Part shown: positions 40,104 through 47,480 of the stretch, piece after piece
Layout of the letters: the number at the start of each line of letters is the position of its first letter
Numbering within the stretch: the first letter of the stretch is position 1
Origin: Bacteroidales bacterium
GTDB lineage: Bacteria; Bacteroidota; Bacteroidia; Bacteroidales; UBA932
Assembly: GCA_017471025.1 (NCBI GenBank)
Contig: JAFUWX010000059.1
Coordinates: 1-52,474, forward strand
DNA: 52,474 nucleotides
Direction: 5' to 3'
Notes under the pieces: generated by a model
Database searches by the model: none
What the model was told of the DNA's origin: nothing
Seen by the model: only the letters and a program-made list of their open reading frames with translations
Translations under genes and position numbers: made by a program

Positions 40104-40910
40104 ATGTTTCAAAAATCACTCATTACCGTTGCTATTGCAACCCTGGCTCTGACCCAGGTGGCCAAAGCCCAGACCAATCTCCAGGTGTTTTACGATTTCG
40201 CTTCGGATCGTCAGCACGTCACTACTACGCTGGAGGGTTTCTACAATGACAATTGGGGAAATACCTTCTTCTTCGTCGATCACGACTTCGGCAGCAAGGA
40301 CAACAACAACCGTACGTATGCCCCCAGCGGAACCTATATGGAAATCGCCCGCTGCCTGAACTTCTGGCAGAATACGGTAATGGCCCCGTTCAGCCTGCAG
40401 GTTGAATACAATGGTGGCGTCTATAACGGCTACACCATCAACAATGCCTGGCTCGGCGGTGTGGACTTCTTCCTCCACAGTGATGATTTCAAGAATACTT
40501 TCAACTTCAAACTCCTCGGCAAGTATATCAACTACGCCGGCGGCGTGGACCTCGACGGCAACAAGCGCAAGAGCCTCGTCCCGCTCCAGTTCACCTTCGT
40601 CTGGGGCATGCAGGACCTCTTCGGCGTGAAGGGCCTGCGTTTCAGCGGCTTCGCCGATTTCTGGTTCGAGAACCACACCGTCTTCAACTGGTCTGACACG
40701 GCGGCTCCCGGCCTTGGCCTGCGCGATCCGCTCAGCGCAAAGGACGCCCAGTTCGTCTTCCTGTCCGAGCCCCAGATCTGGTACAATGTGGGCCAGTGGT
40801 TCGGCGTGGACAACCTGAACATCGGCGGTGAGGTGGAACTCGCCTTCAACTTCGGCACCCTCGCCGGTTTCCGTGCCCGTCCTTGCGCGGGTCTCAAGTG
40901 GGTTTTCTAA
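40104..40910 (+). CDS. DUF5020-family outer-membrane protein, Tsx-like
   Basis: The 268-residue protein has a signal peptide (cleavage near VAKAQ, residue 23) and alternating beta strands ending in a terminal Phe (CAGLKWVF), as for outer-membrane barrels. Recognisable segments are LQVFYDFASDRQHVTTTLEGF and TFFFVDHDFG. I recognise it as DUF5020. The aromatic-rich strands recall the nucleoside channel Tsx. Its position between two nucleobase permeases suggests it lets nucleobases or nucleosides cross the outer membrane; that role is inference. Confidence 0.8.
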   Translation: MFQKSLITVAIATLALTQVAKAQTNLQVFYDFASDRQHVTTTLEGFYNDNWGNTFFFVDHDFGSKDNNNRTYAPSGTYMEIARCLNFWQNTVMAPFSLQVEYNGGVYNGYTINNAWLGGVDFFLHSDDFKNTFNFKLLGKYINYAGGVDLDGNKRKSLVPLQFTFVWGMQDLFGVKGLRFSGFADFWFENHTVFNWSDTAAPGLGLRDPLSAKDAQFVFLSEPQIWYNVGQWFGVDNLNIGGEVELAFNFGTLAGFRARPCAGLKWVF

Positions 40911-40935
40911 AGACTTGTCTATAGGAGAATAAGTT

Positions 40936-42279
40936 ATGGCAAATATCCTTGCGAAGTGCTTCGGTTTCGATAGCACAAAACACTCAGTTCGTACTGAGAT
41001 CGTCGCCGGTATCACCACCTTCCTGACGATGGCCTATATCCTGGCCGTCAACCCCGGCATCTTCAGCGCCCTGGACGGCATGCCCGGCGGGGCCGTATTC
41101 ACCGCCACGGCGCTCGCCGCCATCATCGGTACCCTCTGCATGGCCATCCTGGCCAAGAAGCCTTTCGCCCTGGCCCCCGGCATGGGCCTGAACGCCTTCT
41201 TCGTGTTCACCGTCTGCCTGGGCATGGGCTACTCCTGGCAGTTCGCCCTGACGGCCGTTTTCATTGAAGGTATCCTCTTCATCATCCTGACCCTCACCAA
41301 GGTCCGTACCTGGCTGATCAATGCCATCCCGGGTACGCTGAAAAAGGCCATCGGTGCGGGTATCGGCCTGTTCATCGCCTTCATCGGCCTGCAGAACGCC
41401 GGCATCATCGTCAATTCCGACGCCACCCTCGTCACGCTCGGTTCCCTGACCCAGGGCAAGGCCCTCGTGGCCATGCTCGGCCTCTTCATCACCGCTGCGC
41501 TGGTGATGCTGAAGGTCAAAGGCGGCATGCTGATCGGTATCCTCGTCACCACCGTGATCGGCCTGTTCATCAAGGACCCGGCCACCGGTGAGGCCGTCAC
41601 CCAGCTGATCCGGGGCGAAAACGGCAACCTGCGCTTCCTGTCCATGCCGGACAGCGTGGCCCCGATTTTCTGCCAGTTCGAGTGGGCGAATGTCCTGAGC
41701 TGGGATATGCTCGTGGTCGTGCTGACCTTCCTGTTCATCGATATGTTCGACACGATGGGTACCATCATCGGCGTACACCAGACCACCGGCCTTGCGGACA
41801 AGCCCGACGAGATTGACGGCGTGGAGCAGATGTTCCTCTCCGACTCCATCGCCACCGTCGCCGGCGCCTGCCTCGGTACCTCCACCACGACGACCTATGT
41901 CGAGAGCGCTTCCGGTATCGCTGCCGGCGGCCGCACCGGCCTGACCGCCTTCTCCGCCGCCGTGTGCTTCGCCCTGGCCCTCTTCTTCTCGCCGATTTTC
42001 CTGGCCATCCCGGGCGCTGCGACGGCCCCGGCCCTGATTATCGTCGGCGTGATGATGATGCCTTCCGTCAAACGGATCCACTGGGACGACTATTGCAAGG
42101 CCATCCCTGCTTTCCTGACCATCGTCATGATGCCGTTGGCCTATTCCATCTCCGACGGTATCCTGATCGGCGTCATCGCCTACGTGATCACCCACGCCAT
42201 CAGCGGCAAATTCAAAGAGATCTCCATCCCGATGTGGGTGCTCGCCGTGTTGTTCATCTGCAAGTATATCTTCATGTAG
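40936..42279 (+). CDS. NCS2 purine permease, AzgA/PbuG-like (guanine/hypoxanthine)
   Basis: The 447-residue inner-membrane transporter has family motifs of the AzgA branch: VRTEIVAGITTFLTMAYIL near the N-terminus, AGMGLNAFF-like PGMGLNAFFVF, IPGTLKKAIGAGIGLFIAFIGLQNAGI and LFIDMFDTMGT. GTSTTTTYVESASGIAAGGRTGLTA also matches. It probably imports adenine, guanine or hypoxanthine. It follows the DUF5020 gene after 25 bases, so all three are likely one operon. The second copy of the inverted-repeat element begins 9 bases after the stop. Confidence 0.92.
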   Translation: MANILAKCFGFDSTKHSVRTEIVAGITTFLTMAYILAVNPGIFSALDGMPGGAVFTATALAAIIGTLCMAILAKKPFALAPGMGLNAFFVFTVCLGMGYSWQFALTAVFIEGILFIILTLTKVRTWLINAIPGTLKKAIGAGIGLFIAFIGLQNAGIIVNSDATLVTLGSLTQGKALVAMLGLFITAALVMLKVKGGMLIGILVTTVIGLFIKDPATGEAVTQLIRGENGNLRFLSMPDSVAPIFCQFEWANVLSWDMLVVVLTFLFIDMFDTMGTIIGVHQTTGLADKPDEIDGVEQMFLSDSIATVAGACLGTSTTTTYVESASGIAAGGRTGLTAFSAAVCFALALFFSPIFLAIPGAATAPALIIVGVMMMPSVKRIHWDDYCKAIPAFLTIVMMPLAYSISDGILIGVIAYVITHAISGKFKEISIPMWVLAVLFICKYIFM

Positions 42280-42288
42280 GAACGAAGA

Positions 42289-42411
42289 AATAATAAGTTA
42301 CCTCGTTTCAAAACCTGTGGCCGCCCATGGCCACATGAATGGGAGGGGCCCAAACTTGTTTGGGAGGGACGAGCGAAGCGAGGGTTGTTGAAATGAGGTA
42401 ACTTATTTTTC
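42289..42411 (-). repeat. Dispersed inverted-repeat element, copy 2 (reverse orientation)
   Basis: This is the reverse complement of the 32217-32340 element. The outer stem is 13 bp perfect (42292-42304 with 42395-42407), then a T-T mismatch and two more pairs. Compared with copy 1, two stem pairs have changed on both sides: C-G to A-T (42295/42404) and C-G to T-A (42298/42401). The interior, including both small hairpins, is otherwise conserved. It lies after the purine permease gene, just before a terminator. Confidence 0.85.
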
Positions 42412-42429
42412 GGAGTGGCTAAAAATAGA

Positions 42430-42465
42430 ACGGGGATGACCTGAAGTCCAGGCCATCCCCGTTTT
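42430..42465. terminator. Bidirectional terminator between the purine permease and GH2 genes
   Basis: ACGGGGATG (42430-42438) pairs with CATCCCCGT (42454-42462), with a short inner CCTG/CAGG helix. It is preceded by AAAAATAG and followed by TTT, so it works on paper in both directions for these convergent genes. Confidence 0.7.
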
Positions 42466-42481
42466 GTATTGCCGTAGCCGG

Positions 42482-44272
42482 CTACTGGAGCGTAGCGATT
42501 ACGTCGCGGTTGATGTCAGCCAGCTGCTTCTCATCCATCTTGACCAAAGCCCGGTCATACGTCATCAGACCGTTCACCTCGATCTCCACATCGGTCGTCT
42601 GCGTATAGACCGCCGCCGCGCAGCCCTGCCGGATCAGCTCCTTCAGCTGCTCGGCATACTCCCGATACTGGGCCAGCACCTGCTCGCCGCTATGGTGCTC
42701 GATATAGCCCCAGTTGCGGTCAGGCTGCCACAGATGACCCTCCACCGGATAACCGATACCGCCATACTCGCCCAGGACATTGACCATGCCCTCCTCCCAC
42801 AGCGGCATCTCCGCATTGGGATAATGGTGGACGTCGAGGATATCCCCGCAGCCCTTGACGAAATTGCCGCCCGAAGACTGGTTGATCAGCCGGGTCGGGT
42901 CCTGCTCCCGCGTGAAAGCGACCGCCTTCTCCGTCTCGAACTGCGCCCAGGCCTCGTTGAACGGCACCCAGACCACGATGCTCGGATGGTTCTTCAGCTG
43001 GGCGATGATTTCGCCCCACTCCTTGAAATACGTCGCCTTCGCCTCGTCGGTGACCGCCCAATCCACACCATTGTAACCATAAGCGTCCCAGCGGGTTTCG
43101 CTGTTGTCATCCATGCTCGGCATATCCTGCCAGACCAGCATGCCCAGCTTGTCGCACCACCAGTACCAACGCTCCGGCTCCACCTTGATATGCTTGCGGA
43201 TCATATTGTATCCCAGCTCCTTGGTCTTGCGGATATCATAGACCAGCGCCTCGTCCGTCGGGGCGGTATAGAGCCCGTCCGGCCACCAGCCCTGGTCCAG
43301 CGGACCGAACTCGAAGAGCGGCTCCCCGTTGAGGGCCATGCGCTTGCGTCCTTCGCCGACGGCGCTGATGCTACGCAGGGCGGAATAACCCTTCACGGCA
43401 TCCACGGTCTTTCCGTCCCGCACCAGGCGGATCTGGATATCATACAGCCAAGGGTCGTCCGGCGTCCACAATTTCGGATCCTGCACCTTGATGACCGCGG
43501 CCCTGTCCGGATCCGTCACGACCACCTGTCCGTCCGCCTCGACCTCCACGCGGTCGCCCTCCTGGGCGCCTTCCACGACCGGCAGGACGGTGAACGTGGA
43601 TCCGGGCACGTCGGCCACCGCCTCATAGCGGACGATATAGCTCTCGGGGACGGTCTCCGTCCAGACGCTCTGCCAAATGCCGGTGACGGCCGTGTACCAG
43701 ATGCCCTCCGGCTCGCGGACCTGCTTGCCGCGCGGCTGCTTGCCATTGTCCGTACCGTCCAGCACGCGCACGACCAGCTCCTGCTTCCCGCTGCCTTTCA
43801 GGCAAGGGGTCACGTCCAGGGTGAAACGGGTATATCCGCCGCTGTGCTCCCCGGCCTTGATGCCGTTGACCCAGACCTCCGCCTGCCAATCGACGGCGTC
43901 GAAATGCAGCAGCTGCCTTCCGCCTGTGGCGGCCTTGAAGCTGGTCTTATACCACAAGGCGTTCTCCTCGCCGACCGTCCGGCCCACGCCGGAAAGGGCG
44001 GATTCCGGGGCGAAGGGGACGAGGATACGGCCGTCCCACTGCGCGGGTTGGGGGGATTCCGCCGGTACGATGGCATAGTCCCACAGGCCGTTCAGCGAAG
44101 TCCATTGCCCGTCCCGGACCATGCTCGGACGGGGATACTCTCCCAAAGTGTTCTGCGGATCGACCTCGTCCGCCCACCTTGTCATAATTCTCCCTTCAAC
44201 GGGTTTCCAGCCATTCCCGCAGGCTGCGACGGCAAGAAGGGCCGTCATCCATGAAAAAATCCGTTTGACCAT
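42482..44272 (-). CDS. GH2-family beta-glycosidase lipoprotein
   Basis: The 596-residue protein has a lipobox AVAAC (Cys18), so it is membrane-anchored. A sugar-binding jelly-roll domain (about 45-215; SLNGLWDYAI, YKTSF, WVNGIKAGEHSGGYTRF) comes first, then an Ig-like domain and the GH2 barrel from about 300. The predicted acid/base is Glu440 in VPFNEAW and the nucleophile Glu502 in LGEYGG. Specificity (galactosidase, glucuronidase, mannosidase) cannot be told. Met at 44272 gives the signal peptide; the longer frame upstream lacks one. It is the last gene of a minus-strand hydrolase cluster. Confidence 0.88.
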   Translation of the reverse strand: MVKRIFSWMTALLAVAACGNGWKPVEGRIMTRWADEVDPQNTLGEYPRPSMVRDGQWTSLNGLWDYAIVPAESPQPAQWDGRILVPFAPESALSGVGRTVGEENALWYKTSFKAATGGRQLLHFDAVDWQAEVWVNGIKAGEHSGGYTRFTLDVTPCLKGSGKQELVVRVLDGTDNGKQPRGKQVREPEGIWYTAVTGIWQSVWTETVPESYIVRYEAVADVPGSTFTVLPVVEGAQEGDRVEVEADGQVVVTDPDRAAVIKVQDPKLWTPDDPWLYDIQIRLVRDGKTVDAVKGYSALRSISAVGEGRKRMALNGEPLFEFGPLDQGWWPDGLYTAPTDEALVYDIRKTKELGYNMIRKHIKVEPERWYWWCDKLGMLVWQDMPSMDDNSETRWDAYGYNGVDWAVTDEAKATYFKEWGEIIAQLKNHPSIVVWVPFNEAWAQFETEKAVAFTREQDPTRLINQSSGGNFVKGCGDILDVHHYPNAEMPLWEEGMVNVLGEYGGIGYPVEGHLWQPDRNWGYIEHHSGEQVLAQYREYAEQLKELIRQGCAAAVYTQTTDVEIEVNGLMTYDRALVKMDEKQLADINRDVIATLQ

Positions 44273-44320
44273 AATTGTGTTGATTAGGGCAGGGCGGGCC
44301 GAGACCGCCGCTTGCCAAGG

Positions 44321-44328
44321 CAAAGTTA
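44321..44328 (-). promoter_or_regulatory. Candidate -7 box upstream of the GH2 gene
   Basis: On the minus strand TAACTTTG matches TAnnTTTG, about 50 bases before the GH2 start. The -33 element is unclear, so the gene may also depend on read-through from the upstream genes. Confidence 0.35.
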
Positions 44329-44354
44329 ATAAAAAATTGGCATTTGTCAGGGAC

Positions 44355-46496
44355 TTACCATCGCAGGGAAACGCTTACGCCTTCGGGGCTGTTGTGGTGC
44401 TTCACCAGACAGGTCTTGCTGGCAGCATCCCAGGACAGATCCGCTTTCTTTCCGTTTACGAGCACTTCCACAGGAGGTGAAGGGAGCAGTATCCGGGTGA
44501 CGCATAGCGTCTCCTCCGGGCCCTTACAGATGTAAGAAAAGGACTTCGCAGTGGCCGTTTCATCGTAGGAGCGGCCTGCGGAAGCCAGGATGCACGGGGC
44601 TTTCGGCGCCTTCCTGACATCATACAGCAGGCACTGCGTGCCGGGCAGGATATCCCTGCGGGAAACGACCGGCAGAGACGGGTCATACAGATCGATGTAG
44701 CAACCGCTCAGGTGATAGGGCTCCTTCGAGACGCTTTCATCCAGGACGGCCACCAGCTTGTACGGCCCCCTGTCCAAATGGAAGAAGTTCTTCTGCTGCA
44801 GGGACTTACCATAGGAAGCGGAGACCGCCTCGACCAGCGGCACGTCGCCACCGGAGCGCATGACGAATTCCTTGGGATTGCACCGGATGACGGTAACGGA
44901 ACCCTTGCCATAGCGGTAAGCGCCCTCACCGGCGCCTGCCTCCATGCCCATCAGGGAGAACAGATGGTCGGCTGGCCTGGCGAAAGCACAGTCCCCGCTG
45001 TTCCACCATTCCTGGATATCCTGGAAGGGGTCATTGTCTTCGGATGCGTAAATGAGGTGTCCGCCACGTTTTACCCAGTCGGCCAGATACTGATGTGATT
45101 CCTTCTCCATGGGCTTCATGTTCGAATAGGACATCAGCAGCACCTTGACGCCCCGGAGGGTCTTGTCGAAGGAGAGGTTTTCCATATGGACCGTCTCGAC
45201 AGGGATGCCCCGCTTGATCAAAGGCATGGCGAGCCCCATGAAATTGGACAGGAAAGGGTCGTCATACCCTTCGTGCGAAGGGAATCGCTGGAACATCAGC
45301 GAGTTGCACATCAGGACGGCGATGCCGTGCGAACCGTCAAGGGAAGGGCCGCCGCCGGGCATCAGGCGTGCCGTGTTGATCATGACCTGCATCATCGTGG
45401 CGAAGTCTTCCGGGATACGGATACGCTCCTGCGAATCGGGGGTCCTGCGGTAGCGGCCGAGGTAGATTCTTTCCGGCCATGGCATGATCTCATAATCAAC
45501 GACTTGCGGGTACAGCATCTGGGCCGTGAAGGTGGCCTGGTAGTTGCGTTTGTACTCCGGCCAGTTCCGGGGGACATCCTCCAGGGGATCGGTCAGGAAC
45601 CACATCCTCCTGCCGGTAGGCGCGGTCATCGACGCCATGCAACCGTACTCCAGATAGGCCGTCTCGAAGGTGCGGACATCCAGGTTGCCGTCATAATAGG
45701 CGGGCTCACGGGCCGTGCCGCTCCAGACCTGGGCGATGTAGCCGTCCACGCAGGGGAGCAGGGCCAGGGAAGCCTCGGGAGAAACGATCTGCCATTGGGC
45801 ATAATTCAAAAGCGAGTGCGTCGGTACGTAGCAGCGGATTTCGCGGCCCAGCGAGCGTCCGTATTCCTTTGCGTAGGTAAACACCTCATTCAGCGCCCTG
45901 TAGTAGAGGTGGTACTTCAACTTGGAGGACATGTAGGTCGCCTGGGGAGACTCGTGCTGCGCCTGCCAGGGGGTGCCGTAATACTCTTTCCACTCGCGGC
46001 GGAAAGCCTCGCTGTAGCCTGCGCGGGCCCAGAACTCCGGCTCTTCGAGGAAAATGTCGTCAATCCCGGCATCGATGACCCTGCGGATCTGGCGCTCCTT
46101 GAAATAGTCGAGGTAGTTCCTGGTGGGGACGATATAGGGGACCATCCACCCGTGCCAGATGGTGTCTCCGGACATCTGCACCTGACCTTCGTCCAGATGC
46201 CTTTTCCCGTCCCATTCTCCGAGGAAATAGTCCTTGTATTCGCCCCAGGCGATGCCTGTCATGAAATGCGTGGTGTAGCCCTTCTCCCGCCAGGCCGCCA
46301 CCCTGTCCTCGAACGGGACATTGGGCTTGCGGAGGGAACTGTTGTCGCCTGTGCTATAGACCATGACGGCGTCGGCCCTGTTGTCCAGGAAGCGGTTCCA
46401 GGTGCTGCCGGTCTGGAAGGTTGTCTTTGACGGGCCTTGGGCGAACATGGCCGAAAAGGCCAGCAGCCCCGCCAGGAAAGGGATTTTTTTCATCAT
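44355..46496 (-). CDS. Secreted protein of unknown family, possible glycoside hydrolase
   Basis: The 713-residue protein has a signal peptide ending near FAQG (residue 20). I do not recognise its family. The middle part (about 60-400) looks like a TIM barrel with acidic clusters: DAGIDDIFLEEPEFWARAGYS, where EEPEF could supply catalytic acids, and later PCVDGYIAQVWSGTAREPA. The C-terminal half holds a Rossmann-like or trimerisation-like portion (GVKVLLMSYSNMKPM, LADWVKRGGHLIYASEDNDP), as in GH42-type enzymes, and a final beta domain. Its start overlaps the GH43 stop by 4 bases, so it is co-translated with known glycosidases. Confidence 0.6.
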   Translation of the reverse strand: MMKKIPFLAGLLAFSAMFAQGPSKTTFQTGSTWNRFLDNRADAVMVYSTGDNSSLRKPNVPFEDRVAAWREKGYTTHFMTGIAWGEYKDYFLGEWDGKRHLDEGQVQMSGDTIWHGWMVPYIVPTRNYLDYFKERQIRRVIDAGIDDIFLEEPEFWARAGYSEAFRREWKEYYGTPWQAQHESPQATYMSSKLKYHLYYRALNEVFTYAKEYGRSLGREIRCYVPTHSLLNYAQWQIVSPEASLALLPCVDGYIAQVWSGTAREPAYYDGNLDVRTFETAYLEYGCMASMTAPTGRRMWFLTDPLEDVPRNWPEYKRNYQATFTAQMLYPQVVDYEIMPWPERIYLGRYRRTPDSQERIRIPEDFATMMQVMINTARLMPGGGPSLDGSHGIAVLMCNSLMFQRFPSHEGYDDPFLSNFMGLAMPLIKRGIPVETVHMENLSFDKTLRGVKVLLMSYSNMKPMEKESHQYLADWVKRGGHLIYASEDNDPFQDIQEWWNSGDCAFARPADHLFSLMGMEAGAGEGAYRYGKGSVTVIRCNPKEFVMRSGGDVPLVEAVSASYGKSLQQKNFFHLDRGPYKLVAVLDESVSKEPYHLSGCYIDLYDPSLPVVSRRDILPGTQCLLYDVRKAPKAPCILASAGRSYDETATAKSFSYICKGPEETLCVTRILLPSPPVEVLVNGKKADLSWDAASKTCLVKHHNSPEGVSVSLRW

Positions 46497-47476
46497 AATA
46501 ACGGGGTGAGGTCTTCCGCCACGGGGCGGCTGTGGTCAAGATAAGGCCATCCGTCGGCATCCCAGAAGAGGCGCTGCAGGAAGGTGAAGCGCCGGGCCGT
46601 GCCGGAGGAACGGTCGTGGCAGTGGTAGAAGATGTAATCCTGTCCTGCGGCGTCGGAGAAGATTTCGCCATTGTGCCCGGGACCGTAGAAATTGTCCACC
46701 AGCGTGCTCCAAAGAAGCGGGGTGGCATATCCCAGGGACATTTTCCTTCCGTCCTTGTCCACGAACTCACCGTCCAGGCTGGGGCTGCGGCCCACCTTCA
46801 GCATATACTGCGGGTCGGCAAAATAGCCGCAACTGACGAAAAGGTACCAATACCCTCTCCGGTAATGGAGATAGGACCCTTCGAAAACATGGGTGCGGGT
46901 GCTGTCCACCTCGTAGGTCAGGCCCGCAACGTGCTCATACCGGGCTCCTTCCGCCACACGCCGGCCGTCGGGAGCGAGGGCTACGCGGTGAATCCCGCCG
47001 ATGCTTCCGAAAAACAGCCACAGCCGCGCTGTCTGCGGGTCATACACGACCTCGGGATCGATGGTGTCCGGGATCCCGGTCTGAGCGCTGTCGGAAATGA
47101 TGGCGTCATATTCGAAAGGCCCAGACGGGGAAGAGGAGCGGAAAGCGACGATCTTGCTCTCCTGCGCGCTGCGGTAACAAGTGACATACATCATCCATGC
47201 GTCGCCGATTTTCACCACGTCGGGCGCCCACAGGTATCGGCTCAGACGCCTGGCCTGGTCCATGGCATCCCGCGTGAGCGGCGCATGGTCCAGCTTGCTC
47301 CAGGAAACCATGTCGGTGCTGGTGTAGATGGCATCCAGGCCGGTCGCTACCGAATAATACCGTCCGTCCTCATACCAGACGGTGGGATCCGCCCAGTCGC
47401 GCCGGATCACCGGATTCCTGAAATAATCCGGTGCTGCCAGCAGGGGCAGCAGCATGACGAGCAATCGGGCAAGCAT
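46493..47476 (-). CDS. GH43-family glycoside hydrolase
   Basis: The 327-residue single-domain protein fits the five-bladed beta-propeller GH43 family. It has Asp30 in RDWADPTVW (general base), Asp140 in DTIDPEVV (pKa modulator) and Glu199 in VFEGSYLHYR (general acid). A hydrophobic N-terminus (about 1-15) is probably a signal peptide. Substrate could be an arabinan, xylan or galactan linkage; the sequence alone does not decide. It lies between GH116 (4 bases away) and the unknown putative hydrolase gene. Confidence 0.85.
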   Translation of the reverse strand: MLARLLVMLLPLLAAPDYFRNPVIRRDWADPTVWYEDGRYYSVATGLDAIYTSTDMVSWSKLDHAPLTRDAMDQARRLSRYLWAPDVVKIGDAWMMYVTCYRSAQESKIVAFRSSSPSGPFEYDAIISDSAQTGIPDTIDPEVVYDPQTARLWLFFGSIGGIHRVALAPDGRRVAEGARYEHVAGLTYEVDSTRTHVFEGSYLHYRRGYWYLFVSCGYFADPQYMLKVGRSPSLDGEFVDKDGRKMSLGYATPLLWSTLVDNFYGPGHNGEIFSDAAGQDYIFYHCHDRSSGTARRFTFLQRLFWDADGWPYLDHSRPVAEDLTPLL

Positions 47477-47480
47477 GACG

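Noticed and set aside
45186-46430. A 414-residue plus-strand frame opposite the unassigned hydrolase-like gene
   Set aside because: The minus frame is longer, has a signal peptide and overlaps the GH43 stop as operon genes do. The plus frame has antisense-like composition.
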